Positions 1 to 8,572 of a DNA stretch of 64,000 bases are shown here, piece after piece. Origin of the DNA: Anaerolineae bacterium (GTDB lineage: Bacteria > Chloroflexota > Anaerolineae > Aggregatilineales > Phototrophicaceae); NCBI GenBank assembly GCA_022823945.1, contig JAJEBK010000022.1, positions 185,465 through 249,464 of the forward strand, given 5' to 3'. How positions within the stretch are numbered: the stretch's first letter is position 1; each line of letters starts with the position of its first letter. The notes under the pieces are model-generated. The model was not told the origin of the DNA, searched no databases, and was given only the letters and a program-made list of their open reading frames with translations. The position numbers and the translations under genes were made by a program.

Positions 1-2449
1 ATTTGTCGTCCCATGCGCCCACCTGGGTGATGACAGGCAGACGTTCTTCGGGCGGCGTCTGGATCATGCTGATATCGCGGATGCCGCTGAGGCTGAGGTA
101 AAGCGTACGCGGGATGGGCGTGGCGGTGAGCGTCAAGATGTCGATGCGCGCGCGCAGTTTTTTGAAATGCTCTTTGTGCTTGACGCCAAAACGTTGCTCT
201 TCGTCAATGATCATCAAACCCAGGTTTTTGAAGCGAATGTCGCCGGAAAGCAGACGATGCGTGCCGATGATGATATCGACCTCGCTGTTGGCCAGGCGCG
301 TGGCAATCTCTCTCTGTTGCGCTTTGGTGCGGAAGCGCGACATCATCTCAATGCAGACGGGGAAAGCGGCCAGGCGCGCCTTGAAATTGTCATAATGCTG
401 TTGCGCCAACACCGTGGTCGGCACCAGAACCGCCACCTGGACACCATCCTGCACCGCTTTGAAGGCGGCGCGCAGGGCGACTTCGGTTTTGCCAAAGCCG
501 ACATCGCCACAGACGAGCCGGTCCATCGGTTTGCGCGCGCCCATATCGGCTTTGACCTGTTGGATGACGCGCAGTTGGTCTTCGGTCTCCACGAATGGGA
601 AAGCGGCTTCCATCTCGTGCTGCCAGGCGCTGTCGGGGCTGAAGGCGTGCCCACGGGCGGCCGCGCGCCGGCTGTAGATCTCCAGCAATTCCCTGGCTTC
701 TGCTTCGGCATTGCGGCGGGCTTTTTCACGCGCTTTCAGCCACAGATCGGCTTTGCCCAACTGGCTGAGCTTGGGTGCTTTGCCATCTGCGCCGACATAA
801 CGCGACAGTCGATCGGCCTGGTGGATGGGCACAAAAATCGTATCGGCATTCTGATACTCGACCATCAGGTACTCGCGCCGGGTATCGCGGATGCTGCGAT
901 GTCGCAAGCCGGCGAATCGCCCAATGCCAAAGTCGACATGCACGACATAAGTGCCATCTTGCCAGTCTGTATAGCGAGTATCGGGCGCGCGACTGGGTTT
1001 GACATCGCGCCGTCTGCGTGGCTCGGGACGCGACCAGCCAAAGATCTCCGCATCGGTGATGAAGCGCAGACTGCCATCAGCTCCCGGCAATGTCCAACCC
1101 TCGGCCGCAGCGCCGCGAACAAAGCGCAGACTGCCCGGTGCTGGCGGCGTATCAATCTGTGTAACATTGGCGACGAAGGTCGATGCGTCTTGCTCAGCCC
1201 AGATATTTCTCAGCCGCTCGACCTGCTCGGTGAGGACGACGATGCGCTCGTCCCGCTGGCTATAGCTGCGCAACTGGGTCAGCATCAGCCGCAATTGCCC
1301 GCCAAAACGTTCGCTCGGCGCAAACAACGCGGGCGACTCGCCACCAACAAAGCTGCCCAAGGCAAAATGTGGCAGCTTATCCAGCCTGGCGCGCACAGCG
1401 TCCCAATCCAGGTAGGGCTTGGGATGCCCTGGGGCGATCTGGAGAGACGACAGCGCATCTGCACGGTTGAGTTGGGCGTCCTCCGCCAGATCTGCGCAGG
1501 TCTGCTGAAGTTGCTCTGCCTCTTCAACGAGCACCAGGCAATTGTCCGGCGCGTGATCCAGCAAGCAAGCCGAGGATTCGTACACATAGGGCAGGTAATG
1601 CTCCAGGCAGGCGAAGGCGCTGCCCTGCGCAAGCGAGTCGATATCGGCGCTGATGCTGGAATAGTCGGCAGTGTCGTCAGTCAGTGTATTTGCCCAGGTC
1701 TGCAGCTGCGCCCCAACTGTTGATGTATGCCCAGGCAGCGCCTCTCGCGCCGGCACGATCCGCGCCGAAAGCAGCTTGGCTTTGCTGCGCTGGTCGCCCG
1801 GATCAAAGTGGCGCAAGCTGTCGATCTCGTCATCAAAGAAATCCACGCGCACGGGCTGCTCGCTGGCGAGCGGAAAGATATCCAAAATGCCGCCGCGCCG
1901 ACTGAAAGTGCCCGGTTCCAAAACGATGGTCGCTGGCTCGTAACCCATGCCCAGCCAGCGCAAGATCAGCTCGTCCATGCGGTGACGCTGTCCCACGCGC
2001 AAGGTGATTGTGTTGTCGCGGAAGCGATCGGGCGGGATGCTGGTTTGGACCAAAGCTCGTGCCGATGCCACGATGATGGGCGGCGTTTGGGAACTGGAGC
2101 GCGCCAAGGCCGCCAGAGCGCCGATGCGATTGCGGATGACACCCACATCCCAGGCTGCGTAGTCATAGAATTGCGCGGATGGCTCGGCGAAGCGATGCAA
2201 GCGACTCGCTTCTTCCGCCAGCCAAATGGGCAACTGCTCGCTGACATTGTATGCGCGCCGCGCTGTGGTGGTGAGGTAGATGATCGGGCCAGCCCAGTCG
2301 CCTGCCAGCGTCGCCAACAGGCAAGGCCTTGCCGCGCGCACCACATTGATCTCTGCGCCCACGCTGCCATTGCCCATGCCCCTGACCAGTTGCTGATAGC
2401 CGGGGCTGCCACGCACAAGTTCAAGCAAGCCTGCAAGTTGAAGCGTCAT
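1..2449 (-). CDS. mfd: Transcription-repair coupling factor Mfd (3'-truncated by window edge)
   Basis: Mfd removes RNA polymerase stalled at DNA lesions and recruits UvrA. Reading the minus strand from ATG at 2449 gives about 816 residues with no stop before base 1, so the C-terminal third lies outside. Visible in order: a UvrB-like N-terminal module with EPGTFSRRGGILDIFPL, a CarD-like RNA-polymerase-interacting domain (YVVHVDFGIGRFAGL, then DTIFVPIHQADRLSRYVG), a RecG-like helicase Walker A (GDVGFGKTEVALR) and the DEEQRFG Walker B, followed by TLTATPIPRTL. The long plus-strand reading frames here are antisense shadows. A TATACT -10-like box lies at 2484-2489 upstream of the start. Confidence 0.95.
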   Translation of the reverse strand, partial: MTLQLAGLLELVRGSPGYQQLVRGMGNGSVGAEINVVRAARPCLLATLAGDWAGPIIYLTTTARRAYNVSEQLPIWLAEEASRLHRFAEPSAQFYDYAAWDVGVIRNRIGALAALARSSSQTPPIIVASARALVQTSIPPDRFRDNTITLRVGQRHRMDELILRWLGMGYEPATIVLEPGTFSRRGGILDIFPLASEQPVRVDFFDDEIDSLRHFDPGDQRSKAKLLSARIVPAREALPGHTSTVGAQLQTWANTLTDDTADYSSISADIDSLAQGSAFACLEHYLPYVYESSACLLDHAPDNCLVLVEEAEQLQQTCADLAEDAQLNRADALSSLQIAPGHPKPYLDWDAVRARLDKLPHFALGSFVGGESPALFAPSERFGGQLRLMLTQLRSYSQRDERIVVLTEQVERLRNIWAEQDASTFVANVTQIDTPPAPGSLRFVRGAAAEGWTLPGADGSLRFITDAEIFGWSRPEPRRRRDVKPSRAPDTRYTDWQDGTYVVHVDFGIGRFAGLRHRSIRDTRREYLMVEYQNADTIFVPIHQADRLSRYVGADGKAPKLSQLGKADLWLKAREKARRNAEAEARELLEIYSRRAAARGHAFSPDSAWQHEMEAAFPFVETEDQLRVIQQVKADMGARKPMDRLVCGDVGFGKTEVALRAAFKAVQDGVQVAVLVPTTVLAQQHYDNFKARLAAFPVCIEMMSRFRTKAQQREIATRLANSEVDIIIGTHRLLSGDIRFKNLGLMIIDEEQRFGVKHKEHFKKLRARIDILTLTATPIPRTLYLSLSGIRDISMIQTPPEERLPVITQVGAWDDK

Positions 2450-2558
2450 GAACGATTTGTCTGCGATTGATTGTGGACGCGCCAGTATAACAGCCTTGCC
2501 TGCGCCGGGCTAGACGCGGTCAACTGCGGGAGTGGTGATATTGTGGAGTTGGCAACCC

Positions 2559-2662
2559 TGCCCCCATCCCCCAGCCCCTTGCCCCCAAAATGAGGGAAGG
2601 GGAGCGCTACTACGTTTTTAAGTCCCTCTCTCTTTATGGGGGAGGGATTTACGGTGGGGGCA
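2559..2662. repeat. Interspersed GC-rich palindromic repeat, copy A
   Basis: A 104-bp intergenic element begins TGCCCCCA and ends TGGGGGCA, perfect 8-bp terminal inverted repeats. Its left part (CCCCCAGCCCCTT, then AAAATGAGGGAAGGGGAGC) and right part (CTCTTTATGGGGGAGGGATT) recur in the same order at 63615-63774. It contains no coding sequence and resembles a miniature, non-autonomous, MITE-like or REP-like element. The rest of the 2450-2715 gap holds only the mfd upstream region. Confidence 0.75.
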
Positions 2663-2715
2663 TATCCACGATTCTCACCACTGCCTCAAATGCGCAATGA
2701 GCCGAGCAAAGGCGG

Positions 2716-3924
2716 CTATTCATCGAGCGCTTGATAAACCAGCGCGCGGAAGTCCTGCTGGAATGGCAACATATTGTCCATCAACTGCGTCATGATGATG
2801 CCCACCAACTGCTCTTGTGGATCGACCCAGAAGTTGGTGGCTGCCGCGCCGCTCCAGCCATAATTGCCATCGGAATTGAGCACGCCGGTCTGCGCCGCAT
2901 CCATCACGACACTGAAGCCCAAGCCGAAGCCCTGCCCGGGCAGTTTGCCCAAGCCGATCTCCAGCGGCAGCAAGTCCGCCTTGATGTGGTTGCGCGTCAT
3001 GTATTCCAGCGTCTTGCGACCGATGATGCGCGTACCGCCCAGCTCGCCCTCATGATGCAGCATCTTGGCGAACTGCCAAAAATCGCTGGTCGTCGCTACC
3101 AGTCCGCCCCCACCCGATGGTGCGCTCGCCGGCTGAGTGAAGTCCTGCGCCGGGATGTGCGGCTCGCCTTGAAATTCATGAAATGCGCCGCTGCCTACAT
3201 CGTGCTGATACAACTTGGCGAAGCGGCCGAGCTTGTCGGCGGGACAATGAAAAGCTGTATCGACCATGCCCAAAGGCTGAAAGATGCGCTGCTGCAAGAA
3301 ATCCTCGAAAGGCATATCCGCCAGCACCTGCACGAGATACCCGCAGACATCGGTGGCATAGCTGTAATTCCAGCGGCTGCCGGGTTGGAAGCACAGGGGC
3401 AGCTCAGCCAAGCCCAGGATTTTCTCTTCCAGCGTGGCCGTCTCGCTGCGCAGGATCGAGTCGCGATACATCTGCTCTATAGGCGTATCGAAAAAGAAGC
3501 CATAGCTCAAGCCAGCCGTGTGTGTCAGCAGGTGGTGGATGGTCATGGGTGGGCTTTGCGCCGCATATTGCGCGCCCATATAGCCAAAGCCAGTCAAGAC
3601 TTTGCTGTTCCCAAAAGCCGGGATATAGCGGCTGACTGGCTCGAATAGCTGGAATGCGCCTTCTTCATAGAGCATCATCAGCGCGATCGAAGTGATAGGC
3701 TTGGTCATGCTATAGATGCGGAAGATGGTATCGCGTTCCATAGGCAGCGCATTTTCGGCATCGCGCCAGCCACAGGCTTCAAAGTGCGCTACTTCGCCAT
3801 CCCGCGCCACCAAGGTCACGAATCCGGCTGCCTGCTCCTGGTCGACATAAGCCTGAAGGCGGCGATTGATAAGGCTCAGGCGCTCTGTAGAAATGCCCAA
3901 GGCTTCTGGCGCGATGATGTTCAT
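2716..3924 (-). CDS. Serine hydrolase, class C beta-lactamase/esterase family VIII fold
   Basis: This 402-residue protein belongs to the beta-lactamase/transpeptidase-like family (Pfam Beta-lactamase). The nucleophile motif S-M-T-K is at residues 72-75, a YSYATD segment near 187-192 provides the tyrosine motif as in EstB-type esterases, and a GWSGAAATNFW segment near 345 takes the place of the KTG/HxG motif. There is no signal peptide, so it probably acts in the cytoplasm as an esterase or peptidase rather than as an antibiotic-resistance enzyme. The ATG at 3924 is preceded by AGGGAGAA. It looks monocistronic. The substrate cannot be inferred. Confidence 0.85.
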   Translation of the reverse strand: MNIIAPEALGISTERLSLINRRLQAYVDQEQAAGFVTLVARDGEVAHFEACGWRDAENALPMERDTIFRIYSMTKPITSIALMMLYEEGAFQLFEPVSRYIPAFGNSKVLTGFGYMGAQYAAQSPPMTIHHLLTHTAGLSYGFFFDTPIEQMYRDSILRSETATLEEKILGLAELPLCFQPGSRWNYSYATDVCGYLVQVLADMPFEDFLQQRIFQPLGMVDTAFHCPADKLGRFAKLYQHDVGSGAFHEFQGEPHIPAQDFTQPASAPSGGGGLVATTSDFWQFAKMLHHEGELGGTRIIGRKTLEYMTRNHIKADLLPLEIGLGKLPGQGFGLGFSVVMDAAQTGVLNSDGNYGWSGAAATNFWVDPQEQLVGIIMTQLMDNMLPFQQDFRALVYQALDE

Positions 3925-3993
3925 GGTCGGTTCTCCCTATTGATTGCCACAGTGCCACAAAAGTGAAACCAACAAAGTACCGCGCATTTTATT

Positions 3994-4072
3994 ACACAGA
4001 TAACACAGAGGACACAGAGGGCAAAGAGGTATAAATCACTCGGTATACTCATTCAACTCGGTGTACTCGGTG
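3994..4072. repeat. CACAGAGG-type tandem/interspersed repeat
   Basis: The gap between the pth end and the hydrolase start contains ACACAGATAACACAGAGGACACAGAGG-like units followed by degenerate CTCGGTRTACTC units (three in a row). A related stretch (CCACAGAGG, then GGACACAGAGGG) occurs at 5167-5196, just upstream of pth. No coding capacity is seen. Confidence 0.5.
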
Positions 4073-4102
4073 GTTCATTTTTTCATTCATTACATTGTTG
4101 CT

Positions 4103-5128
4103 TCAATTGAAAACTAATTCCGCCCGAATCTTCAGCGCTTTGGGATGCTGTGGGTTGATTGTTAGCGCCCGCTCGATTGCCGCCAGCGCGGCAGCCGGTT
4201 GGCCAGTCTGCTGCAAGTGCTGCGCCAGGATCAGATAACGCGCCACGGCTTTTTTCCTGTTGCCTTGTGCCAAAAACCAGTCGGCGATCTGCTGCTGAAC
4301 ATCGACCAGGCCGGGCCGCATCGTAACTGCCTTGACCCGTTCCGCATTTGCCAGCGCGCCTTTGCCCAGCGTGTCATACAACGCGGCCAATTGTAGATGG
4401 CTGCGCACCGCTTCGTCCATGCCGCCCAGTTTCTTTTGCAGGGCGATTACTGCTTGTAGCGGCTTGGGATCGCGCGGGGCTAATTCATGCGCCCGCAGCG
4501 CGGCAGCCAGTCGCGCTTTCAGATCTTCGGCTGTCGACGCTTGTTGTGTTGACATCCCACCACCATTGAAGCGCGACATGGCGACTTCAATGCCATTGAC
4601 CAGCCAGCATTCGACAGCGTCGGCGGCGCGCCCGACCATTTCACTCGCCTGGATCGCTGCGTCCGCCTTGAATGGCTGCAAGACAAAGTCGACCGGCGAC
4701 ATCCTGCCCGGTGGGCGTCCAATACCAAACCGCAGCCGCGCATAATCCTGGCTGCCCAGATGCTGGATGATGCTGCGCAAGCCATTCTGCCCGCCGTGTC
4801 CGCCCGATTTGCGCAGCCGAATGCTGCCGAAGGGCGTGTCCAGGTCGTCATGAATCACCAACAGGCGCTCTAGCGGAATGTCATAATAGTCGATCAAAGC
4901 GCGCACCGACTCGCCGCTGCGGTTCATAAAGGTCTGCGGTTTGGCTAGTTTGACGCGCGCGCTGTGCATGCTGCCATCTCGGGTTTGGGCGCGCTTCTCG
5001 CTGCGTTCCCCGCCGAAGCCATGCCGCCGCGCCAGCTCATCGACGACCCAAAAGCCGACATTGTGCCGCGTTTTTGCATACTTTGCGCCAGGATTGCCCA
5101 GCCCAACGATGAGATGTTTGCCAGCCAT
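4103..5128 (-). CDS. pth: Peptidyl-tRNA hydrolase with C-terminal TPR extension
   Basis: Pth cleaves peptidyl-tRNA released from stalled ribosomes. Residues 1 to about 190 match bacterial Pth: GLGNPGAKYAKTRHNVGF supplies the catalytic Asn12 and His22, MNRSGESV and HDDLDTPFG supply the substrate-binding Asn and catalytic Asp, and GGHGGQNGLRSI is intact. Typical Pth ends there (about 190 residues), but this protein continues for about 150 residues with helical repeats (ALRAHELAPRDPKPL, LAALYDTLGKGALANAERV, ALAAIERALTINPQHPKAL) that read as tetratricopeptide repeats. No stop or frameshift separates the parts, so it is a genuine fusion in this sequence. ATG at 5128. Confidence 0.93.
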   Translation of the reverse strand: MAGKHLIVGLGNPGAKYAKTRHNVGFWVVDELARRHGFGGERSEKRAQTRDGSMHSARVKLAKPQTFMNRSGESVRALIDYYDIPLERLLVIHDDLDTPFGSIRLRKSGGHGGQNGLRSIIQHLGSQDYARLRFGIGRPPGRMSPVDFVLQPFKADAAIQASEMVGRAADAVECWLVNGIEVAMSRFNGGGMSTQQASTAEDLKARLAAALRAHELAPRDPKPLQAVIALQKKLGGMDEAVRSHLQLAALYDTLGKGALANAERVKAVTMRPGLVDVQQQIADWFLAQGNRKKAVARYLILAQHLQQTGQPAAALAAIERALTINPQHPKALKIRAELVFN

Positions 5129-5166
5129 ACTGTGCCGAGACCGCCCGTCTTTCCTGGCGCTGATTT

Positions 5167-5196
5167 AACCACAGAGGCAGCAGAGGACACAGAGGG
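5167..5196. repeat. CACAGAGG-type repeat, second occurrence
   Basis: The short gap upstream of pth contains AACCACAGAGGCAGCAGAG followed by GACACAGAGGG, sharing its core with the repeat at 3994-4020. It lies directly in the pth upstream region, so it may form part of the 5' leader. Confidence 0.45.
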
Positions 5197-5241
5197 AGTT
5201 GGCAGCCTTTGATGGAGCTCAGCATCGGGTCGGTGGGGCGC

Positions 5242-6006
5242 TCAACTGTCATCCACATAGCGCGGATAGGTGGATTTCGCCGCGTCCGCCAGGCACAGCT
5301 CCAGCTCCAGCGTGACGAAAGGCTGCTCGGATGAGGTTGTCGCCAGCACAGCGCCATCTGGCTCGCAAGCCCAGCCAGCGCCGCCCAGCTTGACCTGGTC
5401 CGCCTGCCCGGCATGATTGGATGACAAGCAAAATGCGCCCGAAACCACCGCCGCGCTTCGCCCGCCTGCCAGCCACTTGTCATTGGCGTGCCAAGGCGTA
5501 CAGCGCGGATTCAACAACAGCTGCACACCCTGCCGGCCATATTCGCGCGCGTGCTGCATAAACCAGATTTCCGTGCAGATCATCACGCCGATGCTCAACT
5601 CGCCGATGCGTTTTTGCTGGAAGTCAATCGGTGCGCGTTGATACCAGTTGGCTTCCCAATAGCCTTCGTCGCGTGGCAGGTAAGTCTTGCTGTGAATCCA
5701 GGCCAAGCCATGGTCGCGCGTCCAGCAATAGGCGCGGTTGGTTCGTCCTCCAGCCAGGTTGCGCGGGGCAGTGCCGATCACGATTTCCGCGCCCAGCTCA
5801 TCAAGCCGTTCCAGCCAGCTATCATGCGCAGCGACCGCCCGCTCCCAAACGCGGCTGTCAAATTGTGGCGCAGTGCAAAACCAGGGCGCGAAGCACATCT
5901 CGGGCAGCAAAATTAGCTGGCTTCTTTCCGCCGCAACATGCGCCTTCAGTCGCGCCCAGTCGCCTGCCAGTTGCCCCGCATCAATCTGGGTGATGGTCGC
6001 TTTCAT
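5242..6006 (-). CDS. Carbon-nitrogen hydrolase (nitrilase superfamily)
   Basis: A 254-residue cytoplasmic amidase of the nitrilase/omega-amidase superfamily. The catalytic triad can be read directly: Glu36 (LILLPEMCFAPW), Lys107 (HSKTYLP) and Cys144 (GVMICTEIWFMQHAREY). Length is normal. Its ATG overlaps the stop codon of the upstream ABC exporter (ATGA, 6003-6006), so the two are translationally coupled. The pocket residues do not allow the amide substrate to be named; N-carbamoyl or omega-amide substrates are the usual ones for this family. Confidence 0.88.
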   Translation of the reverse strand: MKATITQIDAGQLAGDWARLKAHVAAERSQLILLPEMCFAPWFCTAPQFDSRVWERAVAAHDSWLERLDELGAEIVIGTAPRNLAGGRTNRAYCWTRDHGLAWIHSKTYLPRDEGYWEANWYQRAPIDFQQKRIGELSIGVMICTEIWFMQHAREYGRQGVQLLLNPRCTPWHANDKWLAGGRSAAVVSGAFCLSSNHAGQADQVKLGGAGWACEPDGAVLATTSSEQPFVTLELELCLADAAKSTYPRYVDDS

Positions 6007-7952
6007 GCCGGTTGTCCTTGCTGGCTGAATTGCGTTTCATAGAGCCGCGCATACACGCCGTCCAGTCGCAGCAGTTGATCGTGGGTGCCTTGTTCGACGA
6101 TTGCGCCGCGGTCGAGCACCAGAATCTTGTCAGCAGCCAGGATCGTGCTCAGCCTATGCGCGATGACGATGCTGGTGCGTCCCTGCATAACCCGACTTAG
6201 CGCATCTTGGATCAGCGCTTCGGACTGGCTGTCGAGGTGGCTGGTGGCTTCATCCAGCACCAGGATGCGGGGATCTTTCAGCACGACGCGGGCGATGGAC
6301 ATGCGTTGTTTTTCGCCGCCGCTGAGCCGATACCCGCGTTCGCCCACGATCGAGTCATAGCCTTCGCCCAAGCCCAGGATGAAATCGTGGATGTGCGCGA
6401 CCCGCGCCGCCGCTTCGATTTCGGCTTGCGTGGCATCGGGCTTGGCATAGAGCAGGTTGGTGCGGATGGTGTCATGGAAGAGATAAGTCTCTTGTGTGAC
6501 CATGCCGATATTGTCCGCCAGCGTGGCCAGCGAAAGTTCGCGCAGGTCATGGCCATCCAGCGTGATGCGCCCGGCTGTCGGATCATACAGGCGCGGAATG
6601 AGGTAAGTGAGCGTGGTTTTGCCGGCGCCGCTTGGACCCACCAGCGCTACCAGCTGCCCCGGCTCGATTGCAAAGGTCAAGCCGTGCAACGCCAGCTCGC
6701 GCGCCTGATGCGCCATGCCCACCGCCGCCAAGCCATTTCCGCCGCGTTTGAATCGGCCTGTGCGCGTCGCAGCGACATTGTCCATGCGCCCGACCCGCTC
6801 GACATCCGAAAGCAGCTTCTCGTCATCCACCGTGTAGCGGAATGTCACTCCGTCAAAATGCAGCGCGCCGCGCACCGCCTCGAGCTGTACGGCATCGGGG
6901 CGCTCGGCGATATCCAGTGGCAGGTCGATAATCTCGAAGACGCGCTCGAAGCTGACGATGCTCTGCGCAAAGTCGACCGGCGCATTGGTCAGGGCTTGCA
7001 GCGGGGTATACAGCTGAGTCAAATAAGCGCCGAAAGCTACGATGGTGCCGATTGTGAAGGCGTCTTGAATGACCAGGATGCCGCCAACCCAGTAGACCAG
7101 CGCCGTGCCTACCACGCTGACCAAGCCGATCAGCACGAAAAACTGGCTGCCCAGCACGGCGCGCAAGATGCCGGCATCGCGCACATCGGCGGCGCGCTCT
7201 TCAAAATGCGCCACTTCCTGGTCGATGCGCCCAAACAGCTTGACCAGCAGCGCGCCACTGATATTCAATGTTTCGTTCATCATGGCGTTCATCTGGGCGT
7301 TGTGGCTCATCTGCTCGCGGGCGATTGCCTTGAGCCGCTTGCCCAGCCGCCGCGCGATGAACACAAAGCAGGGCAGCACCAGCACGCCTAAAATAGTCAG
7401 CCGCCATTCCATGCTCAGCATCACCGCCAGCGTCGCCACCACCGTGATGACATTGGTGATGATGTTGACGATGGTATTGCTGATGGCATTCTGCGCGCCG
7501 ACCACATCGTTGTTCAGCCGGCTCATCAGCTCGCCCGTTTTGGTATTTGTAAAGAAGCGCAGTGACATCTGCTGCAAATGATGATAAAGCGCCACCCGCA
7601 GGTCATAGATGACGCCTTCGCCGATGGACACATTCAGTTTGCGCTGGACGATGCGCACGCCGCCGCTGACCACCGGGATGGCCACCAAGCCCAGCGCCAG
7701 GATGTGCAACCGTTCCAGGTCTTTCTCTGCCAAGGCGCCATCGATGATTTCGCGGAAGATGAGCGGATTGAGCAAGCCCAGCCCGGTCGTCAGCAGGATC
7801 GTCGCCAACATGCCAGCGATCTGCCTGCGATAAGGACCAGCATAAGCCAGCACGCGTAGCAACAGCCGCCTCGTTACATTGGGCTTGGCATCGTTTGTGC
7901 TGTGCATATAACGAAACCAGCCGCCACCGCGCATCATAATCGCCATCCTCAC
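6003..7952 (-). CDS. ABC-type exporter, fused membrane and ATPase domains
   Basis: About 649 residues: an N-terminal six-helix ABC type-1 transmembrane domain (residues about 30-330) and a C-terminal nucleotide-binding domain with Walker A GPSGAGKTT, signature LSGGEKQR, Walker B ILVLDEATSHLD and switch IAHRLST. It should work as a homodimer or heterodimer exporting lipids, peptides or drugs (MsbA/LmrA class). Between the first strand of the ATPase domain (FDGVTFRY) and the next (LHGLTFAI) lies an insertion of about 45 residues absent from typical members. The GTG at 7952 and ATGs at 7946 and 7934 are all possible starts. It precedes and overlaps the nitrilase gene. Confidence 0.92.
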   Translation of the reverse strand: MRMAIMMRGGGWFRYMHSTNDAKPNVTRRLLLRVLAYAGPYRRQIAGMLATILLTTGLGLLNPLIFREIIDGALAEKDLERLHILALGLVAIPVVSGGVRIVQRKLNVSIGEGVIYDLRVALYHHLQQMSLRFFTNTKTGELMSRLNNDVVGAQNAISNTIVNIITNVITVVATLAVMLSMEWRLTILGVLVLPCFVFIARRLGKRLKAIAREQMSHNAQMNAMMNETLNISGALLVKLFGRIDQEVAHFEERAADVRDAGILRAVLGSQFFVLIGLVSVVGTALVYWVGGILVIQDAFTIGTIVAFGAYLTQLYTPLQALTNAPVDFAQSIVSFERVFEIIDLPLDIAERPDAVQLEAVRGALHFDGVTFRYTVDDEKLLSDVERVGRMDNVAATRTGRFKRGGNGLAAVGMAHQARELALHGLTFAIEPGQLVALVGPSGAGKTTLTYLIPRLYDPTAGRITLDGHDLRELSLATLADNIGMVTQETYLFHDTIRTNLLYAKPDATQAEIEAAARVAHIHDFILGLGEGYDSIVGERGYRLSGGEKQRMSIARVVLKDPRILVLDEATSHLDSQSEALIQDALSRVMQGRTSIVIAHRLSTILAADKILVLDRGAIVEQGTHDQLLRLDGVYARLYETQFSQQGQPA

Positions 7953-8056
7953 AAATTGGATATGACTTCAGTGTATGCGGGGCGGGGCTTTGGCGCGCCT
8001 GCCAATTTGGTCAGGCAGGCATCGGCGCAATGTCCAGGCGGTCGAACTGCTTTGGC

Positions 8057-8449
8057 CTAGCCGTCCATCGCCAGCCCACGCAAAATCGCGCGCGCGTCTG
8101 CCAGGCTGGCTGCAAAGAGCACTTCGCGCCCTTCAACAGCGCTGAGAAATGTCTTTTGCAGCATCTGATACGCTGCTCGCATCGCGCCATTCGCGCCGAC
8201 CACCACGCGAGCGCCTTCGTTGGGTCGGGCTTCGCCAGCCGAAAGCAGATCCCGCGCCAGCGACAAAATGTCACTGGGGATAGAGGTGCCTTCCAGGTCG
8301 ATGATCAGATGCACAACCCGGTCGACGCTGCCGATAAGCTGATCAGTTGTTTGCACAGCCGCTTCCAGATCGGCACGCGTCCATTCCGACTCGAATTCAA
8401 GGATGATTGCCGACTTCTGCTTGTTGTCCCAGCGGGTAACGATCGCCAT
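8057..8449 (-). CDS. Small STAS/SpoIIAA-like hypothetical protein
   Basis: A 130-residue acidic protein beginning MAIVTRWDNKQKSAIIL. Alternating strands and helices (VVHLIIDLEGTSIP, ARVVVGANGAMRAAYQML, LFAASLADARAIL) resemble the STAS/SEC14-like fold used in anti-anti-sigma and sensor proteins, but no conserved phosphoserine motif is obvious. A GGGACAGGCAAG ribosome-binding region precedes ATG 8449. Codon use and the absence of any good antisense frame support it as coding. The function is not recognised. Confidence 0.6.
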   Translation of the reverse strand: MAIVTRWDNKQKSAIILEFESEWTRADLEAAVQTTDQLIGSVDRVVHLIIDLEGTSIPSDILSLARDLLSAGEARPNEGARVVVGANGAMRAAYQMLQKTFLSAVEGREVLFAASLADARAILRGLAMDG

Positions 8450-8572
8450 CTTGCCTGTCCCTTGTCATGCCGCATGCAACGAGCGCCTGACACACACAAA
8501 CACGCCCGCGCATCGCCACCGATTCTCACCTTACCATAGCACAAAAAGCAGCGCGGATAAAGACGGTGCGCC

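Noticed and set aside
167..1723. 518-residue plus-strand ORF opposite mfd
   Set aside because: It lies antisense to clear Mfd motifs and has no homology; GC-rich codon bias makes long antisense frames common here.
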